Below, piece by piece: positions 11,123 to 20,193 of a DNA stretch of 64,000 bases. The notes beneath the pieces were generated by a model. That model did not search any database. It saw only the letters and a program-made list of their open reading frames with translations, and was not told where the DNA came from. The stretch comes from Selaginella moellendorffii (taxonomy: Eukaryota > Streptophyta > Lycopodiopsida > Selaginellales > Selaginellaceae), in the NCBI RefSeq assembly GCF_000143415.4, contig NW_003314283.1, positions 1,594,272-1,658,271 of the forward strand. The letters run 5' to 3'. The stretch's first letter is position 1. Every line of letters begins with the position of its first letter. The position numbers and the translations under genes were made by a program.

Positions 11123-12176
11123 CTACGCATTCTTGTTGTCTTCCTCGCCCTCCTCCACCTCGCCTTCCCTGGGGATGATGATTCCGTAGCCGCCTTCTTT
11201 CCTCTTGTAGAGGATGTTCACCTCGCCTGGAAGATGGGAATAAGAAATCGTGACGATAGATCTCGCGAGCTTACCACTCTCGGCATTCCTGAACGCGTAG
11301 AAATCATGGCCAATGTTTGCCATGTGGTCCATTGCGTCGTTGATCTTGAGGGGTGGCATGTCAAAGATCTTGGTTCTCACAATCTAGCAGAACCAAAACA
11401 ATGATCATCGAGAGAGCAGTGGATCATCAATCGCTCACTCACCTCGTCTGGAAAGTCAGGCTCCTCCACAGCCGGGGTTGGAGGAGCGGTAGACGATTCC
11501 CTGGAGAGGATCTCCCCGACGTGCGATGGCAAGCGCCGGCCATGTCCGTCCTTCTCTTTGATCTTGCGGAGTTTCCTGGCCACCACGTCCGACACCCGGT
11601 CGATGGCCGAGTACATGCTATCGGTCGCTTCCTCGGCTCGCACGACACCGTGCTTCTTCGTAAACATGGTCACCTGTTGGATCGAATCCATCACGACCAC
11701 GATTGATCCAAAGACAAGAAAGAACTACCTCGCATTTCTGGAGCTTTTGTCCCCTGCCACTCTCGCCGCCGCGCACGGACAAGCGAACGTCCACCTCCAT
11801 CACCAGATACGCGTGATTGTGCACGGCCTTGCCGACTTTGTCCTCCACATAAGCTTTGAGCGCCTCCGTGAGCTGTGCCCATCATCGCCAAAAGATTTGT
11901 AGCAAAGCGATCGTGCGAGCACTCGTCACTCACCTCCAAATGCTTGCCCTGGATGACGAGCCGAATGGACGCCAGGCTTCCCGCCCAGGCCATGCTGATC
12001 CTACTCGTGCTCGTCTCGAAGATCAGCCGCGCCGGCGACGCGATGATCGTCCTCGAGGAAGAATGCGGCACGAAGCTACTGCCCAGGACCAGCGGCGAGC
12101 GCGCGGTGACGCCATAGCTCGGCATGGGCGACGTAAACACCCGCGGAGCTCCACTAGCAGCAGCCATGCCCGCCAT
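11123..12176 (-). CDS. PSRP1: Plastid ribosome hibernation-promoting factor (PSRP1/HPF family)
   Basis: The gene reads from ATG at 12174-12176 (a second ATG lies nine bases further in) to TAG at 11123-11125, interrupted by several introns of about 50 bp. The N terminus is rich in Ser/Ala/Pro ([20 protein letters not shown]), as expected for a chloroplast transit peptide. The S30AE/RaiA domain follows ([52 protein letters not shown]), then a charged linker. The long-HPF C-terminal domain is [32 protein letters not shown] and [20 protein letters not shown]. Long HPF proteins bind the decoding centre of the small subunit and, through the C-terminal domain, pair 70S ribosomes into inactive dimers. 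The plastid location is inferred from the leader and family. Its 5-prime end lies about 240 bp from the 3-prime end of the SF3B2-like gene. Confidence 0.88.
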
Positions 12177-12416
12177 GAGAACGACGTATGGATAAACTGT
12201 AGAAAGAATAATATAAAACCCTTTGTAAGAAACAAACACGCGTCTACATACTTTAGAGCTTCACTGGAGAAGAAATCACGAAACAATCCTAGATCATAGA
12301 AAAACCAAAACGTCAGAAGCGATACAACACAAATCCTAGAGCTCATCACCACCTTTTATCTTCGCTCCCCAAGGTTCTTGAGAAGAACCACCGCTTTGCT
12401 TTGTTCTTGGCCGCGG

Positions 12417-14091
12417 CTAGAACTTGAACTTTTGCTTCTTGCTGCCCGATGCCTGCTGCTTCTCCTTGCGCTTCCGGCTCTTCTCCCTCACATGATCCGC
12501 CACCATGTCGCTAAAGTCCTCGGTCTGCGGCTGGTTCGCGGTCCGCGCCTCCTCGTACTTGTCCCGGATGTCCTTCTCCTCCACACCGCGCTCCAGCTCC
12601 TCGGGACGCAGCGTCACCTCCACCCGGCTGTTGGCACCGCCACGCCGCCCCACCGCCACCGCATTGCCAGCCTTGGAACTGGAAGCTGCCACCGCCGCCT
12701 TGGAGCCAGCATCCGGGACGATGTATCGGTGGTCCGGCGCCAGGAGAGCATCCGAGGCAATCGTCACGCCCTCCTGCTGGACAACCTGGTAGAGTTGCTG
12801 CTGCTGCTGCTGGGACGCCACCGCGGCTGATACCGCCGCCGCCGCCGCCACCGCCGCCGACCGGCTGCTGGTCTTCCTCAGCTCCAGCTCGCTTACCACC
12901 GACGCCGAGCCGCTGTCGATCGTCAGCTGCTCCTGCTCCTCGCTTCCAGCCTCGCTCGGCTCAATCAGCTGCGCTGCGTCCTCCACTTCCTCCTGTTGCT
13001 CCTCCTCCTCCTCCTCCTCCTCTTCTTCTTCCTCTTCCTCTTCGTCCAGATCCCCCCAGCGCCGCCGGTCCAGTCCCAAGTTCTCGTTCACGTAGATGGG
13101 CTGCGCGTCGCGAGCTCCCGGGATCTGGAGGCCCGGGTAGCAGGGCGGGGGGCCATACGTCTGCATGTTGTAGATCCACGGCATGAAGTCGCCGGGACCG
13201 ATTCCCAGTGCGTTGCGCAGCTCGGTGCTCAGAGTTCCCGGCTTGAACCGCCGCCGCTTCTCCGTCACGTCGTCCTCCTCCTTCCCCCAGTAGTACATGT
13301 CGCCGAATCCGGACAGCCGCGGCTTGGTCTGGTACTTGAAGAAGGCGTTGTACATCACCTGGTAGTCGAGGTTGAGCTTGCCAACTTTGCCCTTCATCTT
13401 GGAGCTCTGCTTCTGCTTGAGGCTCTTGCTCGCCTCCTTCTCCCGCAGCTCCTCGCGCATCTTGCCGATGCCCGTGGCCGCGATGTAGTCGGGGAGATTG
13501 TAGCTCGACCGCTCCTTGCCCAGCTTCCTCGAGAGGTAGCGGCCCTTCTCGGACCAGTGGCGCGGCACCGGCACCGTGTTCCTGTACGACTTGAGATAGA
13601 TGAGGAGCTCCGGGTCGGGGGCGCTCGCGTCCCACACCTCCACCACCGACGGGTTCCTGCACTTGCTCTTGAGCTCCGCGACCCTGGTCTGGATCTTCTT
13701 CTTGCGCTCTCTCTTGGGCAGCTTCTTGTTGGGATCCACCAGGCTGCCAGCCCCCGTTCCTCCTCCCATATCCCCGCCATCGTCAATCTCCTCCTCCAAA
13801 TCCCGGCGGAGGAGGGCGTGGGCGTCCTTCCTCACCTTTCCCTCATCTTGCTCGTCCTTTGGCTGCGATTCATCCTTTTTGGCCTCGGAAAACCTGGCAA
13901 ACACATTGACAAACTGAATGGCCAAGACATCATCACCTCCAATCTCCTCCGGGACGTATTCAATCTCCACACCCTCCTCCTTCTTTACCGGCGGCAGTGG
14001 CGGCAGTGGCGGCAGCGGCGCCATAGCGTCGGCCCCCTTGGCAGTCTTGCCATTGCGCTGCTTCCTCTTCGCCCTCGCCATCACAAGCCCT
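12417..14091 (-). CDS. SF3B2: Splicing factor 3B subunit 2-like protein (SAP145 family), intronless
   Basis: A single uninterrupted frame of about 554 residues runs from ATG at 14089-14091 (MARAKRKQRNGK) to TAG at 12417-12419. It carries the SF3B2 core: VEVWDASAPDPELLIYLKSY, RNTVPVPRHWSEKGRYLSRK, LPDYIAATGIGKMREELREK, KLNLDYQVMYNAFFKYQTKP and then FGDMYYWGKE. The PSP-type segment KPGTLSTELRNALGIGPGDF / PWIYNMQTYGPPPCYPGLQI follows. SF3B2 is the U2 snRNP SF3b subunit that contacts pre-mRNA near the branch site. Downstream are a run of 15 or more Glu (about 13000-13040), an Ala-rich stretch, a Gln run and a lysine-rich tail resembling a nuclear localisation signal. The N-terminal extension of other SF3B2 proteins is short here. 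Lack of introns in a locus flanked by intron-rich genes hints at a retrocopy, but the frame is intact and a promoter is visible. Confidence 0.88.
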
Positions 14092-14103
14092 AGAATTTCC
14101 ACG

Positions 14104-14153
14104 AACCCTAAAGCTACACAAACCCTAAAGCTAACCGCGCCCCCTTTATATAG
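14104..14153 (-). promoter_or_regulatory. TATA box and paired telo-boxes of the SF3B2-like gene
   Basis: On the minus strand a TATATAAAG element (about 14145-14153) lies about 55 bp above the ATG. It is followed by two TTTAGGGTT telo-boxes (about 14119-14128 and 14103-14111). Telo-boxes are common in plant promoters of translation and RNA-processing genes. The spacing would give a very short 5-prime UTR. Confidence 0.55.
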
Positions 14154-14237
14154 TAATCTAAAGGGGCCCCGTTAAAAAGGGTAACTAGGTTTCTGGCAGA
14201 AAAAAAAATTCTTGGCTTGTATGATCATGGTGGAAAA

Positions 14238-15763
14238 TCACATGAGCTGCGGCGGATACCACAGCGCCGATCTTGGCAGTCGCTCCTGCGGGTAGTATCC
14301 CAAGTGCCGGATCTGGGCCTCCTGCCATCGCTTCATCTTCTCCTGGTCGATGAGATACTCGAGGTTGCTCCGGATGCTCTCCAGCGCCGCCTCCACTCGC
14401 TCCTCCTCCTCGCTCCGGCTGCTCGACAGCTTCACCTCCGCCCAAAGCCTTCGCGCTTTTCTTCTCGGCTCGTCGTCCGAGCACGCGCAGGGTGATGGAC
14501 TTCTGCTGATCTCCACCGACACCACGGAGCCACCACCGCCACCTCTCGGGCTGTGTCCTCTGGATCGAGAGCCGCCTCGAGAGGACGGTCGAGAGCAGGG
14601 GCTCCTCCCTCTCGATCCGCTCGGGTTGATGCCACTCGAACCCCGGCTCAAGCACGAGGTGACGAAACTCGAGCACTTGGAAAGCTTGCCGGCTGGCTTC
14701 GTCTCTCTGGAGAAGCACACACGGATGATTAGTCGAGGAGAGAAACGAGGAAAGCAAAGCAAAGCTTACATCTGGATTGAAGAGGTGAAGCTCCGATCTT
14801 TGCAAAGCTCCTGGAACTAACTTAACACCCGTTACTGTGCGAAAACTCTCGAGGACTGGCTTACTGGCCTGTTCTACAGGGACGACAACGCCGACGACGA
14901 CAACGACGCGACGAACTCTTCTGCTGGCTGTGATGATCCTTCTTCCAGCTCAAAATTACCTGAGGCCCATTCCCTTCAATGTCCAGTGTGATCCCCGGCC
15001 GAGAGTCCGCGTAGTCGACCAGCCTTTCCACGTCCCGCTCCAGGCGGTCCAGCTCGGCCGCGGTTTCTCTCGTCTCCAACTCCCGCTGGATCTTGCGTGC
15101 CAGCCTCATGATGCACTCGGCTCCGCCTTGAGGCTTGTCTTCCAGGACGATATCTGCAACCAAGCTGCTCATTCAAGACTGAAAACATAGGAAAAACGAG
15201 CAAGGAAAAGAAATGGAGAGAAGAGCACACTCTTTGGCAGAATTACCAGACAGAGTGCCCAATATCCAACCTATTGTTGCCTTCCTCTGGAGCGTATCAT
15301 TCTCCACCTCGAAAAACTTCCTCTCGCGCTCTTTCCTCCGCTGGACCCGTCGCACTTCATCCTCGAGTGCCAAAACACGCTGCAAAAGTTGCTGGAAAGG
15401 AGAGAAAGAAGAACATCACATCACCATCTCGACCGAGAAAAAACGATAAGAGCTTGCCTTTCTTCTGCCTTGTTCTTTCCGGAGGAGCCCATCCTTCTTC
15501 TCCACGTCGATGCTCAAACTTATGCTCCCACCATCGTCGTCTTTGCATCGGGATTCATACTCACACGTGATCTTGTGCTTGCCATCGAGCTCCTTCTCCA
15601 AAAGCTTGAGCTTCTTGTCCTGGATCGCACTCTCGAGGCTCTTGAGGTGATCCAACAGGTCGTGATTCTCCCTCTCGTGCATCCGGATGATCTCCTGCCT
15701 CAGCCTGGCGATGTCAAGGTCCTCCCCACATCCCCCGCACTTTTTATTCTTCCTGGTATTCAT
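14238..15763 (-). CDS. Coiled-coil protein of unknown function
   Basis: Five exons chain in frame from ATG 15761-15763 to TGA 14238-14240. Exon 1 (MNTRKNKKCGGCGEDLDIAR) has a Cys-x2-Cys and then long heptad-like helices. Exon 2 is QLLQRVLALEDEVRRVQRRK through ATIGWILGTLS. Exon 3 is DIVLEDKPQGGAECIMRLAR then RELETRETAAELDRLERDVE. A small exon (ELCKDRSFTSSIQ) leads to the last exon, which has a Ser/Arg/Gly-rich linker (SRGRSPCSRPSSRGGSRSRG) and a conserved-looking end, NLEYLIDQEKMKRWQEAQIR to WYPPQLM. The first intron uses a GC donor (AAAG/GCAAGC). Coiled coils suggest a structural or scaffold role. I do not recognise the family. Confidence 0.6.
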
Positions 15764-16089
15764 TCCACGCCACGGTCACTCACACACCAAAGATCGATGG
15801 ATCCGGCGCTTACATCTTCCAATCTCTCACCGCCGCATTTCCAGATCCACACTGCGCAGGCGCTGTCCAGAATCATCCATGCCGCTGCTGCGAGGGGGCA
15901 TCTCCGCCAGGAGCCCTAAAACTCAAGACCTTTCGTCCACGTGGCACATCAAGCGCCACGTATGCACAACATCCCGCCTGAATTCAAAGTCAATTCAAAT
16001 TCAAATTTTTGTACTTTCAGAAGCTCAGCTATGGAGAACAATGAAGCTTTTCAGTAGTGTACATGAGAAGAGAAAGAAGATCACTAGAC
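15764..16089. other. Intergenic gap
   Basis: This short gap lies between the coiled-coil gene and the receptor kinase. It contains the 5-prime flank of the former and an AT-rich run (CAAATTCAAATTTTTG, about 15996) near the 3-prime end of the latter. I saw no ORF of note. Confidence 0.5.
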
Positions 16090-19000
16090 TCAAACCCCGA
16101 CGCTTTGGAGTGGAGTTTGGGGCGGCGGCGCCACCCCCACCGATCCGGCCGAGCTGTTAGATTCGATGTCTTTGAGATACCTGGCGACTTGGAGCATGCT
16201 GGGCCTCTTCGCCGGATCCTCGGCTGTGCAAAGGCTCGCGACTTGCAACACCTGGAGCATCTCCACCTTCCAGGGCCCGTTGGAGATGTCCGGGTCCAAC
16301 ACCTCGGCTGCTTGCCCGAGCTTGATCATCTGCCTCACCCATCCGATGAGGTTGCCTCCCTCCACGTCCTTGAATTCGATCCCGGTTGGCTCCTTGCCGC
16401 TCAAGATCTCCAGCAGGATCACTCCATAGCTGTACACGTCCCCCCTGGTTGTGGATCTCCAGCTCTGGCCATACTCCGGAGGGATGTAGCCGAAAGTCCC
16501 CGCGATGTCCGTGCTGACGTGAGTTTCGTAAGCGCTGATGAGACGGGCGAGGCCGAAGTCGGCTATCCGAGGCTCAAACTCCGCGTCCAGGAGGATGTTG
16601 CTAGCTTTCATGTCCCTGTGGATGATGTGCGGCACCAGTCCGTGGTGGAGGAAGGCCAGGCCCCGAGCCGACCCCGTCGCGATCTTAAACCTCTTGGGCC
16701 AGTCGAGGACTTCAAGAGCGTCCGCTCGGTTTCGCAGCCACAAGTCGAGGCTCCCGTTCACCATGTAGTCGTAGACGAGCAGCTTCTCCTCGCCAAACGA
16801 GCAGTAGCCCAGCAGCGGGACCAGGTTCCGGTGCTTCACCTTGCCAAGCGTTTCCATCTCCGCCAGAAACTCCCGGTTGCCTTGGTTCCGCGCCTGGCCC
16901 AGCTTCTTCACCGCGACGCTCCTCCCGTCGGGAAGAACGGCCTTGTACACCGTCCCAAAGCCACCGTCTCCAATGATGTTGGCCTTACAGAAGCTGCCAG
17001 TTGCTTGTAAGATGTCGGCCAGCGTCAGCCTCAGCGGAAGAGGTCTCTCAAACATGGCGACGTTGATGCTCAGAGGCTCCTTCATTTTGCTCACGGACAG
17101 CATCGAAGGATCTATGGAGGAGCCGTTGCTCAGCTTGCCTTCGTCGGACATCTTCATGAAAGGCTCGTGCTTGACCGTCCGGCACCTCATCAGCGCAAAG
17201 ACGAAGCTGAAAAATGCCACCACGCTGCCTATCACGATCCCGAGCAGAGCTGACGCCGACAAGCTGTTCGTTTCGTGCTTCCCTGACGGGCATTCGGAGT
17301 GAAAAATGCTGCCACAGAGAGCCTTGTTCGAGAGAAACGCCTGTGGAGTGAAGTTGCTGCATCGCTCTGGGACGGGACCAACCAGCCTGTTGTTGGACAT
17401 GTTTAAGAAGCTCAGGTTGGAGAACTCGCAAAGCTTGTCGGGTATCTTTCCTGTCAGCTCGTTGTCGGAGACGTCTGCGTAGCTGAGCTGCATCAAGTTG
17501 GCGAGCTCCGTAGGAATAGCACCGCTGAAGCCATTGCCTTTGAGACTGAGGTACGAGAGACCAGATAAGTTACCGATGTTGCTTGGTATCGCTCCTCGAA
17601 ATAAATTATGGCTGAGATCCAAAACCTGTACTTGGTGCCATGCAGCACTTTCAGTGAGAAGGCCACGGATGTCCCCGGTAAGCCGATTGTTCTGGACGTA
17701 GAGCCCGACAAGGAACAACAGGCGTGCCATCGAGTCCGGTAGCTCACCACTGAGATTGTTGTTGCTCACGTCCAGATGAGATAGAAACGTCAAGTTCCCA
17801 ATGGTGTCCGGCAATGTCCCGGATAGCGCGTTGCCAGTGACGTTGAGCTCCACCAGGCGACCGAGCTGGCCAAACTCGGACGGAATGCTGCCAGTGAGGT
17901 GATTGTTTGCAAAGTTCAGTCCTTGAATCTTCTGGCAGTCGCCGAGTTGTGGAGGAATCGTTCCACTCAACTGATTCTCGGAAAGATCCAAGGTCGTCAG
18001 GTTGGTGAGCTTGGCAATCTCCTTGGGAATGCTACCTGAGAGCCGGTTCCCCCGCAAGTGAACCTCAACCAGCACTGCGCAGTCACCGATTTGCGGAGGT
18101 ATGGTACCCGTGAGCTCGTTCCACGACAAGTCGAGTATACCGTGGTGCTGGATGAAGCTCGAGTCCGGAATGGCAATCTGCTGGAAGTCGGAGCACATCT
18201 CTGGCGGTATGGTACCGGTGAGCTTGTTGTGGGACAGCACCAAGTAGTCGAGCAGCACGAGCTTGCCAACTTCTTTGGGAATAGACCCCGTCAGCGAGTT
18301 GCTCCCCAAGTTGAGGGTAGTCAACCTCTCGCAGTGACCAAGTTCCGCTGGAATGGAGCCGGACAAGCGGTTGTGCAAGAGCGAAAGGACAGTCAAGTTG
18401 GAAAGCTTTCCAAGCTCACGAGGAAGTGAGCCGTTGAGGAAGTTGTTGTCGAGGATCAAGTGCTGCAGACTGTGTAAGTTTCCGACCAGTGGTGAAAGCT
18501 GGCCCTCAAAGTTGTTGTTGCTTGCGTATATCTCCATCAGAATCGGCGACTGCCAGAGCTCGTCCGGGAGTGTCCCTGTGAAGTTGTTCCCACTCAAGTC
18601 GAGGATCATCAGCGGAAGCGCAAGCAGATCGGTCGGAAGTGGCCCGGAGAGATTGTTGGACGTGAGATCCAACTGCGTCAAGTTGGTGCACTTGGAAAAT
18701 GTCCCCACGATGCTTCCGGAAAACATGTTCCTGTTGAGCGTCAGCTGACTCAAGGCCCGAGCGTCACAAAGCTCCTTTGGAATCTCCCCGGACAAGAGAT
18801 TGGTGTCGACTCCCAGGTCTCGGAGAGAGCTGCAGTTGCCAAGCTCCGGAGGAAGACTTCCCGTGAAGCTGTTGGTAGAAAGCAGTATGGAGTCCACCCT
18901 TTTCCACCTCCCAATCCACGACGGTATCGGCCCCGAAAGCATGTTCCCCTCCACAGTGAAGGACACCAGCCTCTCCAAATTAGCCAGCTCCTCGGGCAGC

Positions 19001-20193
19001 CGGCCTGACAGTAGATTGAAAGCAAGGTCGATGACTTGCAAGCTTCGACACCTTCCAAGAGCTCCTGGAATGCTCCCGTTGATCTGTGACACCGCCAGGC
19101 TCATCGAAATGAGGTTGCCCAGGTCTCCAAACGAGTCGGGGATAGGACCGCTGAGCAAGTTGTTGGAGAGATCAAACTTCTGGAGCTGGCTGCAGTTTCC
19201 AAGGCTCGCAGGTATAGACCCCGAGAGGCGGGTGTTGGCAACGTAGAGAATCTTGAGGCTGCCGAGCTCCCCAAACTCCCACGGAAGACTCCCACTAAAA
19301 CCGTTGATACCCAGGCTGAGCTCTTGCATGCTTCGCAGACGTCCAATCTCCCCAGGAATGGGACCCGACAGCGAATTGTTGGTGATGTCCAGGGTGACGA
19401 GGAGCTCGAGCTGCGTGAGCTGCGTCGGGAAAGGCCCGGAGAAGCCATTGTTGGAAAGGTCGAGGTTGACGAGCTGCGACAAGTTGCCCAAGTGCGGAGG
19501 AATTTGGCCGGTGAAAGCGTTGCTGCTGAGATCGAGATAGCTGAGGTTTCGGAGAGAGCCCAACGTCGATGGGACGCTTCCCGAGAGCCAGTTACTTCCG
19601 AGATCCAGCTTTTGGAGTCTGAGAAGCGATCCAATCTCGCCAGGAACAGTGCCACGGAGAGAGTTTCGACTGAGCACCAGCTCCTCGAGACGCTGGAGCT
19701 TGCCAACCTCGGCCGGAATGCTTCCCTCGATGAGATTGGAGCTCACGTCCAGCTGCTTCAAACTGCTCAGGCCAAAGATCTCGTCCGGCAGACTCCCCGA
19801 GAGAAGATTGCTAGCGAGAAAGAGAACTTCCAGCTTGCTCAACGATCCAATCTCGGCGGGGATACTCCCGGACAGAGCATTGCCACTCAAGTCAATGTGT
19901 TGCAAGCTGCTCAAGCTCCCGAGCGATGGCGAGAGAGGTCCCTGGAGACTGAGCTCCGGAAGCTCGAGAGAAGTGATCCGGCCCTGCCCATTGCAGTGGA
20001 TCCCCGTGAAAGCGCACACATTGGAGGCGGACTTATCTGACCAGTCGGCGAGAGCATCCCAGCCGCCAGTGAGCGCTTGCTTGAAGGAGAGAAGGGCTTG
20101 GAGCTCCGCGGCTGTGGCATCGGCAGTGGGTGCGGCGTCGATCGCTTGATGCAACAGTAGCAGTAGCAGTAGCAGGAACAAGGGCAGGGCCAT
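16090..20193 (-). CDS. EMS1: EMS1/EXS-like leucine-rich repeat receptor kinase
   Basis: This is an intronless frame of 1367 residues from ATG 20191-20193 to TGA 16090-16092. A signal peptide (LFLLLLLLLLHQAIDA) precedes an LRRNT cap and more than 30 plant-type LRRs (L-x-x-L-x-L-x-x-N-x-L-x-G-x-I-P) up to about residue 960. A single membrane helix follows near 980-1002 (ALLGIVIGSVVAFFSFVFAL). The kinase domain has all key elements: GDGGFGTVYKAVLPDG (P-loop), VAVKKLG (ATP lysine), HRDMKASN (catalytic loop, RD type), DFGLARL and GTFGYIPPEYG. Kinase motifs such as GNREFLAEMETLGKVKHRNL and YDYMVNGSLDLWLRN are close to Arabidopsis EMS1, which with the secreted peptide TPD1 specifies tapetal cells in the anther. 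In a seedless plant the likely setting is sporangium development, which is an inference. PSKR or BRI1 relatives are less likely because no island domain is obvious. Confidence 0.9.
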   Translation of the reverse strand: MALPLFLLLLLLLLHQAIDAAPTADATAAELQALLSFKQALTGGWDALADWSDKSASNVCAFTGIHCNGQGRITSLELPELSLQGPLSPSLGSLSSLQHIDLSGNALSGSIPAEIGSLSKLEVLFLASNLLSGSLPDEIFGLSSLKQLDVSSNLIEGSIPAEVGKLQRLEELVLSRNSLRGTVPGEIGSLLRLQKLDLGSNWLSGSVPSTLGSLRNLSYLDLSSNAFTGQIPPHLGNLSQLVNLDLSNNGFSGPFPTQLTQLELLVTLDITNNSLSGPIPGEIGRLRSMQELSLGINGFSGSLPWEFGELGSLKILYVANTRLSGSIPASLGNCSQLQKFDLSNNLLSGPIPDSFGDLGNLISMSLAVSQINGSIPGALGRCRSLQVIDLAFNLLSGRLPEELANLERLVSFTVEGNMLSGPIPSWIGRWKRVDSILLSTNSFTGSLPPELGNCSSLRDLGVDTNLLSGEIPKELCDARALSQLTLNRNMFSGSIVGTFSKCTNLTQLDLTSNNLSGPLPTDLLALPLMILDLSGNNFTGTLPDELWQSPILMEIYASNNNFEGQLSPLVGNLHSLQHLILDNNFLNGSLPRELGKLSNLTVLSLLHNRLSGSIPAELGHCERLTTLNLGSNSLTGSIPKEVGKLVLLDYLVLSHNKLTGTIPPEMCSDFQQIAIPDSSFIQHHGILDLSWNELTGTIPPQIGDCAVLVEVHLRGNRLSGSIPKEIAKLTNLTTLDLSENQLSGTIPPQLGDCQKIQGLNFANNHLTGSIPSEFGQLGRLVELNVTGNALSGTLPDTIGNLTFLSHLDVSNNNLSGELPDSMARLLFLVGLYVQNNRLTGDIRGLLTESAAWHQVQVLDLSHNLFRGAIPSNIGNLSGLSYLSLKGNGFSGAIPTELANLMQLSYADVSDNELTGKIPDKLCEFSNLSFLNMSNNRLVGPVPERCSNFTPQAFLSNKALCGSIFHSECPSGKHETNSLSASALLGIVIGSVVAFFSFVFALMRCRTVKHEPFMKMSDEGKLSNGSSIDPSMLSVSKMKEPLSINVAMFERPLPLRLTLADILQATGSFCKANIIGDGGFGTVYKAVLPDGRSVAVKKLGQARNQGNREFLAEMETLGKVKHRNLVPLLGYCSFGEEKLLVYDYMVNGSLDLWLRNRADALEVLDWPKRFKIATGSARGLAFLHHGLVPHIIHRDMKASNILLDAEFEPRIADFGLARLISAYETHVSTDIAGTFGYIPPEYGQSWRSTTRGDVYSYGVILLEILSGKEPTGIEFKDVEGGNLIGWVRQMIKLGQAAEVLDPDISNGPWKVEMLQVLQVASLCTAEDPAKRPSMLQVARYLKDIESNSSAGSVGVAPPPQTPLQSVGV

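Noticed and set aside
12961-14093. Long plus- and minus-strand ORFs inside the SF3B2-like gene
   Set aside because: They are shadow frames of a GC-rich coding sequence; the SF3B2 motifs lie in one frame only.
14185-14805. 206-codon minus-strand ORF in another frame of the coiled-coil gene
   Set aside because: The alternative frame (ending YPPQLM) fits the splice phases of the upstream exons and has a more protein-like C terminus.
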